Counted from the first letter of the stretch, positions 23,300 to 34,403 are shown. The stretch: DNA of 64,000 nt from Escarpia spicata (GCA_963995525.1 OZ023217.1:3460783-3524782); one strand, 5' to 3'. Program-made: numbers and translations. The notes: generated from the sequence alone by a model not told the origin.

Positions 23300-25100
23300 A
23301 GAGCAAGCTGAATCAAAATATTTCATTGATCAAATGTTCAGCTCTGGATTATATCCCTTGATCACCAGGCCCACACGAGTAACAAGCACGACTGCTAGTA
23401 TAATAGATAACATTTTCTGTTCTGAACTGTGTAGAAACAAAATGTGCGGCATTGTTTTAAGCGATGCTACAGACCATATGCCAATTTTCGTCCTGTGTGA
23501 CAACAGCACTTATGCGGTTATTAACGATGATCCAACATATAAATATAACAGAACGCTAGATGAGGACTCATTAAACAAATTTAAGCACGATTTAAATTAT
23601 GCAAACTGGGACACTGTAATGAACGAGTCAAACCCTGATTTAGCATTCTCGCGCTTTATGCAAATACTAAATAATACTTATAACGATGCCTGTCTTGTAA
23701 AAACTACAACGTATTCAGGAGAGATAAAAAAGAATGATAAACCTTGGTTATCAAGAGGGCTAAAAAACGCTTGCATAAAGAAGAATAACATGTACTTAGC
23801 GTTTCTAAAAAATAGGACAGAATTAACAGAAATCCGTTACAAAAATAAGTTAACAAAATTATTACGTCTAGAAAAGAAAAAATATTACAGAAAAAAACTC
23901 GACGATTGTAAGACTAATATAAGGGCAACTTGGAAAACTCTTAACAGCATAATAGGTAAAAGAAAATCTGATACCACATATTTGAAAAAGTTTCATGTTG
24001 GCGATAACATAGTAGTATTAGAAAATAAAGAAATAGCTAATCATTTTAACAATTTCTTCGTCGATATAGGTACTAAATTATCCAACCTCATAGAACCCTG
24101 CCCGGGAACAAAGCCAACCGACTTTGTAAAACGTACTGTATCACAATCAATGTATATGTCCCCCGTTACTGAGCAAGAAGTACTCGAAATTGTGTCTGGA
24201 TGCAAAAGTAAAACTTCATACGGACCTGATGAAATCAGCATGAAAACAGTTAAGCATGTAATAAAGCAAATTGTACAACCGCTAATCCACATTTTTAACA
24301 GATCTTTGATCAGCGGATCATTTCCAAATGATATGAAATTAGCAAAAGTCATTCCTATATTTAAGTCAGGAGATCGTTTTCAGTTTTCTAATTATAGACC
24401 TATATCTCTCTTATCCCAATTTTCAAAAATACTTGAAAAAATATTCAACAAAAGGCTAAGGTCTTTCATTGAAACACAACACATATTGACAGATGGGCAG
24501 TATGGCTTCAGAAGTAATCACTCAACTTCACTAGCTTTAACAGAATTTGTCGAAAAAATTACATCCGCAATGGATAAATGCCAAAGCACGATTGGGGTCT
24601 TTATCGACCTAAAAAAAAGCCTTTGACACTGTTGACCACAACATACTGCTAAGTAAATTGCAATGCTACGGAATCAGGGGTCTGGCTCTGGCCTGGATAA
24701 AAAGCTACTTAACCAACCGTAGACAATATGTATGCTATAACAACAGTAACTCAAAACAAAAGGAAATCAAGTGTGGAGTCCCGCAAGGTTCAATCCTTGG
24801 CCCGTTATTATTTATTCTGTACATAAATGACATGTGTGAAGTCTCAAAATTGCTTGACATTATTTTGTTTGCTGATGATACAAACATTTTTTATTCCGCT
24901 AGTAACACAGATGAAATAAGCACTGTTATTAACAATGAACTAAAAAAACTAGACCTGTGGTTTCGAGCGAACAAATTATCACTTAATGTGAACAAAACAC
25001 ATTTTATAATGTTCAACAATAAAAAGCAACCTAGAACAGGTGTGAATATAGTTTTGAATGGGAAAAACATTGAGCAGGTATCATATACTAAATTCCTTGG
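23300..25100 (+). pseudogene. Non-LTR retrotransposon fragment (endonuclease C-terminus plus reverse transcriptase), frameshifted
   Basis: This is part of the single polyprotein of a LINE-type element, which nicks target DNA and copies its RNA into the break. In order: the end of an APE-type endonuclease, with RPTRVTSTTASIIDNIF and the SDATDHMPIF active-site block (about 23360-23500); a lysine-rich linker; then the reverse transcriptase. RT blocks seen are NYRPISLLSQFSKILEKIF, a FIDLKK..FDTVDH block with catalytic Asp, GVPQGSILGPLLFILYIND, and LFADDTNIF with the catalytic Asp pair. One extra A in an eight-A run (24611-24618) shifts the frame within the first catalytic block. The 5' part of the endonuclease is missing and the 3' end stops abruptly after KFLG at 25100. 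Block wording resembles the Jockey/CR1/L2 group; the clade is inference. It is inactive, and minisatellite units enclose it on both sides. Confidence 0.9.
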
Positions 25101-25195
25101 ACAAAGGTACCAACACAGTGCAAGGAGACAAAGGTACCAACACATCACAAGAAGACAAAGGTACCAACACAGTGCAAGGAGACATAGATACCACA
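25101..25195. repeat. 27-bp minisatellite, 3.5 units, abutting the retrotransposon fragment
   Basis: Three 27-bp units start ACAAAGGTACCAACACA at 25101, 25128 and 25155, followed by a partial unit. The central unit ends CACAAGAAGACAAAGG, sharing AAGAAGACAAA with the 31-bp array upstream. One similar unit (GACAAAGGTACTAACACA) sits at 21903, left of the 31-bp array. Confidence 0.85.
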
Positions 25196-26504
25196 AAGAC
25201 ACACTACAACATGCTACCTCTTTTGGCTAATAACAACCTACCAAGCAAGTGAAAATGCAACTGATGAAAAGCAAGTTTTGTGTGAAGATGACACAAGTTA
25301 CCTGTACCAGCCACAGATTGTCACATCTGCTTAATGAGATAATGGCTTATTTTTTATCTCTTACAGCCAGTAGTGACAGAAGACCAATGGTACGACTTAA
25401 GGCAGCCAACTGGAAGACACAGTTCATCAAAAGCATATGTGTGGAATTCGGGTTCTATGTTGAAGCACACAGCACCCTGCTATTAGAAGTGCAGGAAGTG
25501 GCCATTAAAAAGCCCAGGGCCTGTTGGGAACTATCACACAGAGTCTGACTAAGCTGGCGGGATCAACACAAGTTAGAATGTCTGTGCAGGGATGCATGGT
25601 GACATGTGATGCGTGATGATGGATGAAGCGTGACACTTGTAAGCCATTTCTAAAAAGGGTGGATATGAACTTGTCTCTAATTTGGGACATGACAGGTGTC
25701 ACATAAGAATCCATCAGTGTTATTAATAAAAAAAACTGCCGCTGCCCTCACTGTTCACCTGATTGTGACAGACTTGCACTAAGTGCCAGTTACCCCACTG
25801 ACTTTACAATCCCAGTTACCCCACTGACTTAACACTAAAAGAAGTGATGTCAGACCATCTCAGGCATGAGGCAACTTGCCCAAAGTTCTAGTCCCAACAC
25901 TAGTTCAGGTGATCGCGACTGGTTAGCAAGGACATGAACAAGACCTCTTCTAACAAAGTTTCCCTTCTGTAATGGGCATGTCGTAGGTCATGGTGTGTAA
26001 TTAGTGCAGGGTTTATGTAATTTACACAAGTTACTAAATATATTAAAAGTGCTGGTCCAAACTTTCCAAGTATTGCCAACTGAAAGCCTCTCATAAATTT
26101 TACATAATAATTCTCCATGCTCTGAATCAGTATTTTGCATGTGTCAAAAGCTGGCTTGATAAAAGGATATAACTGGGGGGATTCGAATGAACCAGCTGTG
26201 CGCTATGAACTTATGCCCCTACATTTATGCATGAAGAATCTTTCTGGGCCGACTTCCCACGCAATGCGCAATGTGCCCAGGTCACATTCTCTCGGGTTTG
26301 AGTCAACAGTGATTATGAGGAGAGAACATTTCACGTCTGCCTGGCAGGCCTACTGCCAGAGTCTCTTATGAACGCACCAAGTTAACCTCAGGTCTTGAAG
26401 GTCGTGTTTCTGCGGTTACTTCTGTCAAAATAACAATATGCCAATGAATGGCACCGGTCACTATTAGGCATGTAAGCCTGGCGCCAACTGATACAGTGTG
26501 GCAG
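25196..26504. other. Unique DNA, no gene supported
   Basis: CAGTTACCCCACTGACTT is duplicated at about 25786 and 25812. No gene is recognisable. A short T-rich/CpG-containing block at 26170-26350 has an open frame of 78 codons without a known domain. Confidence 0.5.
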
Positions 26505-26760
26505 TGTAGGAGGTGTGAACATTTGTACATGTGTCTGTACATATGCGTGTGAACTTGTATGTGTAGGTTGTGTTTGTGTGCGCGTGTGCATGCGTGCGTG
26601 CACGTGTACACGTGTACACGTGTGTTAGTGTGTATACGTATATAAATGTGTACACGTATGTATACATGTGTGAACATGTATGTGTACATGTAACGAGGGC
26701 TATGTGCAGTATTGTGTACATGTGTGTCTGTGTGTACACGTATGGAACTATTTCTAGTGA
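26505..26760. repeat. Alternating TG/TA/CG tract, possible Z-DNA former
   Basis: Degenerate alternating purine-pyrimidine sequence, including TGCGTGCGTGCACGTGTACA and GTACACGTGTACACGTG at about 26590-26620. Such alternation favours left-handed Z-DNA. Frames on both strands are open through it only because of its simple composition. Confidence 0.8.
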
Positions 26761-27099
26761 GTGCATATACACAAATATATCAAAGGCAAAAACAATTAAT
26801 AAAATGCATTGTAAACAAAAAGATGTGATACCATCTAGGTGTCTACTAAGTCAGACATGTGCACCATATGAAGAAGCCTGAGGTAAAGATTTGGTTACAG
26901 TATTTAGGAAGGTTGACACAACAAAAAATATTGTTGCCCTATCAGGCACCCTTTAGGCACCAACCACAAAACTAACTGTGTATCTAGCATCTCAGAAAGA
27001 GAGAGAGACAAAGTTAGTCACTGTTAGTTTTCAGTTTTCTATGCTAAAATGTAGTGGCACAGCAAGTTACAAAAAATTTGTTTTTTTTAATTACCAAAT

Positions 27100-27830
27100 G
27101 TGGCCATGGCCTCCCTAAAGAGGCCACTGCAAGCTGGAACATTCATTCAGAATATGATGGATTTACTGTTCAAACTATACTCAATTGTTATTTAAAATGT
27201 AGGTTATTTGTTCCCTGCTTGCCAGAAACCCTATTACATTTCCAAATTTTAAGATCAGCACAAGAGACAAAGGTATTCATGATCACAAGTACACAAACAC
27301 CACCCATTGATTCTGCCTCATGGTGCATTGTTTGGAGCACAATGCCAGTCCAACAAAGTTTCTAATTTAGAGCAATTCATCTAATTCCAGAAACATCTGA
27401 CAGAGAACAAAGATATCCATTCCAAATGAGCAGATTAATGTGATTTACACTCTGATGCGTAATGATGCAGTAAGTGAATTCTTGGTGGGGTGTTGCTAAT
27501 ATTGCATGGGCAGATGACAGCCAGGCCTGTGCTTGGCCTCCAGTGTTATAGTTTGTATGCACTGCCTCATTAGAGCTGTAATTAATGGTGCTGGAATCAC
27601 ACTCAAGTGGCTGCCCAGAATCCCTGGCGGCCACAAGTAATGGTAGAGGAACACAAAAGGCCATCTCCAAGAGTGTGTCACAGGCAAAAACACTCTCTAT
27701 TTGACAGGCCCGATCACTAGACAAATGTGTAATTAATTCCGGGCAAAAACAAAATGAAAGTTTTAACGCCTGACAAGGGCTATAAATAAGATCTATGGTT
27801 ATCCACCTCGGCTCAGACGGATTCTGTGCA
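27100..27830. promoter_or_regulatory. Candidate cis-regulatory block (complex, homeodomain-site rich)
   Basis: This non-repetitive stretch has no convincing coding frame but many transcription-factor-like words. They include AGATTAATGTGATTTACAC near 27432 (TGATTTAC fits the PBX/HOX composite consensus), GCTGTAATTAATGG near 27575, GTGTAATTAATTCC near 27727, and GGGCTATAAATAAG at 27777-27790 (an MEF2-type or TATA-like site). The density of such sites in AT-poor surroundings is typical of developmental enhancers. There is no conservation evidence here, so this is inference. Confidence 0.3.
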
Positions 27831-27894
27831 TCTGTCTATCCAGCAGCCTCGAATACAAAAACAGTATTTATCTAACAAAAAATAAGCCATCAAG

Positions 27895-28012
27895 CAATGG
27901 GTAGAATTGCACAAGAGAAAATATTGATGTCACACATACCAAGGCAAAGAATTGCACAAGAGTAAATACCTGATGTAGACATACAAAGGCAAAGAATTGC
28001 ACAAGAGAATGC
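27895..28012. repeat. 45-bp minisatellite, detached small block
   Basis: About 2.5 units of the same 45-bp repeat as the array at 28950-29672 (GGCAAAGAATTGCACAAGAG, GATGTAGACATAC). It lies about 940 bp to the left of the main array and is separated from it by non-repeat DNA. Confidence 0.85.
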
Positions 28013-28949
28013 AGTGGACTAGCCAGGGGTGTTAAGGTTGCTGGCAGCCAGTGTCTTGTTTTGGCCAAATCATTTAGCATTAGCTAGCTGTAATAATTAT
28101 TATTCAGAGGGGTACCATTAAACAGTGGCTTCAAACTAGTGATAGTTACTTTTTTCTGTTTGTTGACTGATTGTTAACATTGAGATTGTGTGTGGGTGTT
28201 TTGTTTTTCTTTAAATAAAAAAAAATTAGCTATGCATTATTTTAATGTATGACATAACACTTTTTTAGTTACATCTTTTACTATTTGTAGTGCAATGTAT
28301 CTAAATTTCTGTTCAGCCTAGCCCAACAATATATTGCATACCTTTTGCTTATATAATAGTCTCTGGGAATAATAAATATGATGTGAATTTATACATAAAA
28401 TTGTGTCATGCTGAATATTGTGTTTTGCTAAAACTTACATAAAGTTAAGACATGCCAATTTAACTAAATTAAACATGTATTGTCTATATATACTATAATG
28501 TTCCATTTGTCCACATTTATATAAACGTCATTTTTCAAAATTACTTGTACATTTAAAATGTTCAAAATCAAACATAATAGTATATCTCAATTATGTTTGC
28601 CCAAAGGAATTTGCCACAAATATTACCTGTATAATACTCTCTGTGTATGATGAAAATTATGCAGATTGACACAAATTAAAAAGGTATGTAAAGCTAGATA
28701 TTTTGCGTTTTGTTCTACATTGCCTGAGCCTATATTATAATACATAAATATATTTATACACTGTGTACATAATATACTGTATGTAAGTAGTATGATATTA
28801 AACTACAAGCTGTACACTGCTACTACATCTCATGTATTTAATTTAGTCGCATGTCGCAAGGGCCCTTTTAACCACTGCTCACCGCGCTCTATGTGCCCTT
28901 TTACTAAAACGGCACCCTGCCCTTTTCAAAACCTGGGCAGAATACTGCA
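28013..28949. other. AT-rich DNA separating two blocks of one minisatellite
   Basis: No gene is seen. Two parts (about 28340-28440 and 28625-28720) look like an old ~285-bp duplication: TATAATAGTCTCTG against TATAATACTCTCTG, and ATATTGTGTTTTGCT against ATATTTTGCGTTTTGTT. The block may be an insertion into the 45-bp array, but no target duplication was recognised. Confidence 0.45.
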
Positions 28950-29672
28950 TAGTAAGGCAATGAATTGCACAAGAGAAAGCAACTGATGTAGACATACCAA
29001 CGCAAAGAATTGCATGAGAGAAAGCAACTCATGTAGACATACCAAGGCAAAGAACTGCACAAGAGAAAGCAACTCATGTAGACATACCAAGGCAAAGAAT
29101 TGCATGAGAGAAAGCAACTGATGCTGACATACTAAGGCAAAGAATTGCACAAGTGAAAGCAATTGATGTAGACATACCAAGGCAAAGAATTGCACAAGAG
29201 AACGTAACTGATGCAGACATACTAAGGCAAAGAATTGCACAAGAGAAAGCAACTGATGTAGACATACCAAGGCAAAGAATTGCATGAGAGAAAGCAACTG
29301 ATGCAGACATACTAAGGCAAATAATTGCATGAGAGAAAGCAACTGATGAAGACATACTAAGGCAAAGAATTGCATGAGAGAAAGCAACTGGTACAGACAT
29401 ACTAAGGCAAATAATTGCATGAGAGGAAGCAACTGATGAAGACATACTAAGGCAAAGAATTGCATGAGAGAAAGCAACTGGTACAGACATACTAAGGCAA
29501 ATAATTGCATGAGAGAAAGCAACTGATGAAGACATACTAAGGCAAAGAATTGCATGAGAGAAAGCAACTGGTACAGACATACTAAGGCAAATAATTGCAT
29601 GAGAGGAAGCAACTGATGTAGACATACTAAGGCAAAGAATTGCACGAGAGAAAGCAACTGATGTAGACATAC
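28950..29672. repeat. 45-bp minisatellite, about 16 units
   Basis: Units read AAGGCAAAGAATTGCACAAG then AGAAAGCAACTGATGTAGAC and ATACC. From about 29300 to 29620 two unit types alternate: one with GATGAAGACAT/AAAGAATTG and one with GTACAGACAT/AAATAATTG. This gives a 90-bp higher-order dimer. Two minus-strand frames stay open, one for 243 and one for 206 codons, because 45 is a multiple of 3 and the unit lacks stops there. Not a gene. Confidence 0.93.
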
Positions 29673-29682
29673 AATTAACAGT

Positions 29683-29792
29683 CACCCAAACCAACAGCTT
29701 ATTATAGATTTATTTAGTTATTCTATTCTATAATAGTGAGTCAAACCAATATAAACAGCATATTATAATATATTTAATTATTCTACTATTTT
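29683..29792. repeat. ~50-60-bp AT-rich tandem duplication
   Basis: Two diverged copies of a CAAACCAAYA..CAGCWTATTATA..TTTAATTATTCTA sequence lie side by side. Confidence 0.6.
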
Positions 29793-31204
29793 TTAACTTT
29801 GTTTTTCTTGTCTATTTCATATTCAGCCATAGTCATATTTAATGTTTTATTGATCTGTTTTGAATTTTGTTGCATTTCAGTTTCTGTAACAAGGAAGAAC
29901 TTAAGCCATAAGTTGTATTCTCACAGACGTGACCCAGACTATAATAGTCCAGTACATTTTTATTTATATGTTAATTTATATAACATCATGGTACGGAAAT
30001 TGTTAGTAACATGTGAAGAGTGCATTATTAATCATGCAACAGGAGACAATTGAGTCCTTCTGATTTAACACGCATGTAGACTAGTTATAACAGCAGTCAT
30101 CACCAACTGTTCTGCCCAAGAAGCATCATCACCCTCGTTACTACGTCATCGAATAATAACAATAAGAAGAACACTTATATAGCCCATAAACCTATAAATC
30201 CACTCAGAGGTGCTTAAAATACATAAGTACATATATGCACAACATTGATAAGTTCAATAAAATTAATATAAATAAATTAATAAAAATTACAATATATCAA
30301 ATTATAAAATAAGTTATATAAACATAATCATCAAAGGTGTAAATGTAATGATACCATAGTATGACCTCGGGTCTCACTTGGCAGAATTTTGCTGTCCGAT
30401 TGCCAAATGCCCTGCAGACTTCTCCACCGATCCTGAACAATTGTGTGTTGACCAGAGGAGAGAGGTGAGAGACAAAGCCATCTGCGGGGAGCTGCCTTAT
30501 TATTAGAGAATACAGTTAGTTCAACCCATCATTGCAGGGACAACACAGTGAACATATCTCAAACAAAAATGTAATATCATCTTGTACTTTACCACGCTAA
30601 CTAATTTTATGTATACAGCTGCTGACTGTTTTGGTGGTTCCACAGTGAGCTCTTCTTCAGAATTACTGTGGAAAATATGGCAGCGAAGGAATAACTCAAA
30701 AGTTTTGGGGGTGTGCATGGGTTTTTTTAAAGTTTAAAAAGTTAAAAGTTACACATCGTAACGGCTCTTTTAAAAATAAAAAATAAACAGTAAACAAATA
30801 AATAATTATAAATATTCAGTTCCACTGGGTAAAAGGTACACATTGTGACCGTAACGGTTGGGGCTAGTGTAGCTTCTTGTAGGTTTCCCATTGATCATCA
30901 AGAGAGCAAAGGGATCTGGGAGACAACAGCTATTGAGTCATTGTCACCCCTCAGTATAAAGCATCATTATCGCCACGGGTGGACAGAACACTGGAGTGAC
31001 ATCTTCACACTCATCTGGGCTCAGTTACACACAACAAAGTCACCAGCAATGTAGGCGACTCATTAAGCTATTGATGCAGCTGCTGTGGCACAATGGTCGC
31101 CTGCAGCAGCAACAAAGACAGGATCAAACGCATTCTCAAGTGTGTTACATGCATGCTTCATCCCTCATCCAGTTCCCACATGCATCTCCAGTGGCACGAT
31201 GCCC
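29793..31204. other. Unique DNA with a DR3 copy, no gene supported
   Basis: Contains the DR3 fragment at 30165-30320. A smaller duplication, GTTAAAAGTTACACATCGTA against GTAAAAGGTACACATTGTGA, lies at about 30738-30850. A complex block at 31020-31170 carries CATTAAGCTATTGATGCAGC and ACAATGG words. No domain is recognisable in the open frames. Confidence 0.5.
30165..30320 (+). repeat. Dispersed repeat DR3, copy B
   Basis: ACTTATATAGCCCATAAACC followed by ATCCACTCAGAGGTGCTTAA and an AT-rich tail. The core matches the DR3 copies near 8.56 and 43.53 kb. The TATATAGC..CAGAGGTGCTT layout resembles SINE-like elements common in marine invertebrates. Confidence 0.55.
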
Positions 31205-31440
31205 TACTGAGGGATGGCAGGATTATCCCAAGCTGTCCCACTGAAGGATGGCAGGATTATCCCAAGCTGTCCCACTGAAGGATGGCAGGATTATCCCAAG
31301 CTGTCCCACTGAGGGATGCGTGGATTATCCCAAACTGAAGGATCTAGGAGGATTATTCCTGGCTGTTCAACTGAAGGATAGGATTATCTCAAATTGTCCC
31401 ACCGAGGGATGGGGTGGTTATCCCAAGCTATCCCATAATG
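31205..31440. repeat. 34-bp minisatellite, about 7 units
   Basis: Units follow GGATGGCAGGATTATCCCAA then GCTGTCCCACTGAA. The first three are nearly identical, and later ones carry substitutions and indels. Confidence 0.9.
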
Positions 31441-31867
31441 AATTATTGAACCCTCAAGTCACCATCTGTAGTGAAGGATATGCAGTAACCGTGTCTCGGA
31501 TATTAGCTAACTGCAATAAAAAAAAAATTTCAATACTGGAAACATAAATAAATTTGCTTGACCTGTTCAAAAATTAATTACAAAATGCAGAAACTTTCCA
31601 AGAGTTTATTCTGTGGCTTTCTGTACAGTGGTGTAAAGTTAGGTGGACAGACAGATTAATTCCTGAAAATTTTCATCTCAAGACATAATCCAATAAATGA
31701 CATTTCCTTACAATATCATTATTTATATCATTTATCTCTATGAGTTGACAACTATTGGATGTCTTCTTCCGTTGCTGTATGTGATTTAGTTTTTCTTCTG
31801 CTCACCAGGTGTTATGAGAATATGACAGAAACAGCACTGAAAAATACTGTGAAGAATATCTTCTTAC
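31441..31867. other. Unique DNA, no gene seen
   Basis: AT-rich; nothing supported. Confidence 0.55.
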
Positions 31868-32605
31868 TGGGGTGTAAAAAGGATCCAGACTACCCTCTCA
31901 CTGGGGTATACAAAGGATCCAGACTACCCTCTCACTGGGGTGTACAATGGATCCAGTCTACCCTCTCAATGGGGTATACAAAGGATCCAGACTACCCTCT
32001 CACTAGGGTGTACAATGGATCCAGTCTACCCTCTCACTGGAGTGTACAAAGGATCCAGACTACCCTCTCACTGGGGTGTACAATGGATCCAGTCTACCCT
32101 CTCACTGGGGTGTATGAAGGGTATAGACTACCCTCTCACTCGGGTGTACAAAGAATATAGACTACCCTCTCACTGGGGTGTACAATGGATCTACTCTACC
32201 CTCTCACTGGGGTGTACAATGGATCCAGTCTACCCTCTCACCGGGTATACAAAGGTTCCATTCTACCCTCTTACTGGGGTGTACAAAGGATCCAAACTAC
32301 CCTCTCACTGGGGTGTACAAAGGATATAGACTACCCTCTCACTGGGGTGTACAAAGTATCCACACTCCCCTCTCGTTGGAGTGTACGAAGAATATAGACT
32401 ACCTTCTCACTGGGGTGTACAAATGATCTAGTCTACCCTCTCACTGGGGTTACAAATGATCCAGTCTACCCTCTCACAAAGATGTACGAAGGATACTGAC
32501 TACCCTCTTACTGGGGTGTACAAAGGAGTCAGACTACCCACTCACTGGGGTGTACCAAGGAACCAGACTACCCCCTCTTGCTGGGGTGTGCTAGTGCCCC
32601 AAGTT
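31868..32605. repeat. 34-bp minisatellite, about 21 units
   Basis: Units follow GGATCCAGACTACCCTCTCA then CTGGGGTGTACAAA. Many units contain a BamHI-type GGATCC. Left-half units alternate AAAGGATCCAGAC and AATGGATCCAGTC, pointing to a 68-bp dimer. Units past about 32340 are diverged. Three forward frames are partly open by repetition only. Confidence 0.93.
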
Positions 32606-32983
32606 TTTACAAGTAATCAGCCCTGGCGCCTTAATAACATATTTACTGCAAGATAAGAGGTGCTGAAAAAGCGACAACCAATCCATCAGTGTCAGGAATC
32701 ATGTCTATCAGGGTGCCAATTATTTTAATGGTTACCGGAAAAGTGATATGATTGTCAAATCTCAGCCTTTTTTGACAACATTCTTATAATATCTAAATCA
32801 CTGTTTTGTTTAGACTTCGTTCTGGGTGTAGCGACACTCATGCTTATTTAGCCGTGATTTATAAGTGACTGAGCCTTCCTGTAAATGGTGGTATTTACAT
32901 AATCAACCTGATATATATGATGGGTGCAAGACGTCAGGTCTACTTCAGTATGTGCATCTAGACTGCCAGGTTGCATAACGTTT
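32606..32983. other. Unique DNA, no gene seen
   Basis: Nothing supported. Confidence 0.55.
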
Positions 32984-33125
32984 CTATTACATGACCTTCA
33001 GCTACACTTATTACATGACCTTCAGATACACTTATTACATGACTTTCTGCTACACTTATTACATAACCTTCAGTTACTTATTACATGACCTTCAGCTACA
33101 CTTGTTACATGACCTTTAGCTACAA
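32984..33125. repeat. 24-bp minisatellite, about 6 units
   Basis: ATTACATGACCTTCAGCTAC followed by ACTT recurs at 24-bp steps (for example 32986 and 33010). A looser series of TGTCTTATAGAACAAT motifs follows to about 33270, probably an older unrelated repeat. Confidence 0.85.
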
Positions 33126-33424
33126 CTACATGTCTTGTAGAATAATCTGTGGCTTTATTTACATGTCTTATAGAACAATCACTTATCAGTAGTTTTATGT
33201 TTTATAAAACAATTAGTTCTGTGTCTCAGAAAAATCAATGGCGCTATATGTCTTATAGAACAGTGGTTATCTGGTGCAAATGCCAGTAGGTTGTAAATGA
33301 CAATATCTCTGGATCATGTTTATATTAACTCCAGTGCAATGTGTCAAGAACTGTTAGAATTAGTTGCTTGGTGTTTAGTTATACAACAAATGATAAGTCA
33401 CTGAATAAACTCCAGTCCAATATT

Positions 33425-33495
33425 AGTATACATATATATATATTTATATATATATATCTATATACTGTATAAATATGTATATATATATATATATA
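33425..33495. repeat. TA microsatellite
   Basis: Interrupted (TA)n. It directly abuts the CAGTAAACC terminus of the Tigger-like remnant, consistent with insertion at a TA dinucleotide. Confidence 0.9.
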
Positions 33496-34305
33496 CAGTA
33501 AACCTCGCCTAAGTGGGATCTTCGCTCAACTCAGACAGAATTCCAAGGAACGGTTGATTTGTAATGTATTTCCCATAAAAATCTTCGTCTAAGTCGGATT
33601 ATGTAAGTCGGATCTTCCCCCAACTCGGAATAACTGAGTCGGTCCATATGATCCGAGATAATGTGTTTTTCCTCACCTAAGTCGGATCGCACTATTCAAC
33701 CAAATCACTTGGTTGTTTGGAGTATATGTACCATATGAACTAAAAAGTGAAATGGCTATTCCAAAAAATAATCCAGACAGCCACAGCAACATACGTAGGC
33801 ATCACGTCTTCACTCATCTAATACAACTAGCATCACCCAGCCAATGGACACTGGTATAACCAAGAACATGACGCTCCATTACCGGTACATCCTAACCACC
33901 AGGCTGACGTCGTCATTGCCCTGAAAACAGCGTGGAACAAACTGAAACTGGAAACACTAAACTCCTACAAAAACGGGATTCATCTAAGGTGTTGAGTGTC
34001 AAGACGATGATGAAGACGAAGCAGCTCCTTCGTTCAGAAACATATGGAATAAGCTCCACGAGATGTTTGGAGATGTTGTTTGCACGATGAACGACTGTGT
34101 TGGTGTGGACGAGACAGCAGAAACGTTGGCTACTCCTAACAACGAGTAGATCATTGAAACTGTACAACATCCCGACGCAGACGGTTGGTTTACTAAGCAA
34201 TGATGAGGACGATAAAGTCTCCGTGTTTGAAGACAAGATAAAAAAATTCAGTAGCACACATGCTGCTTTATGGACGTTAATTGATACACTCTAGTTTGAC
34301 GGTTG
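33496..34305 (+). pseudogene. Decayed pogo/Tigger-like DNA transposon (Tc1/mariner superfamily)
   Basis: The left end starts CAGTAAACCTCGCCTAAGT right after a TA run, like Tigger terminal repeats. It carries four or five subterminal copies of CTAAGTCGGATC-type words between 33510 and 33690. Downstream are transposase-like remnants in shifting frames: ALKTAWNKLKLETLNSY (about 33920-33975), then FRNIWNKLHEMFGDVV and, after an in-frame stop, IIETVQHPDADGWFTKQ. An acidic stretch and FEDKIKKFSSTHAALW follow to about 34292. These resemble the C-terminal third of pogo/Tigger transposases, which excise and paste the element using a DDE catalytic triad. The catalytic core is missing, and no right terminal repeat was found. 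It is dead. The superfamily call rests on remembered family layout, not a search. Confidence 0.6.
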
Positions 34306-34329
34306 TGAAATCAAAGAGTTGACTGACAA

Positions 34330-34403
34330 ATAGAGGCCATTATCATGAGATAGAACATGACTGACATTTACAATCAATAATAATTACTAAGCTATAAACT
34401 AAC

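Noticed and set aside
26570..26881. A cysteine/valine-rich small protein in the TG tract
   Set aside because: Frames on both strands are open because of the simple TG/CA composition.
28926..29694. A hydrophobic repeat protein on the minus strand, membrane-like
   Set aside because: It is the minus reading of the 45-bp array; two frames are open together.
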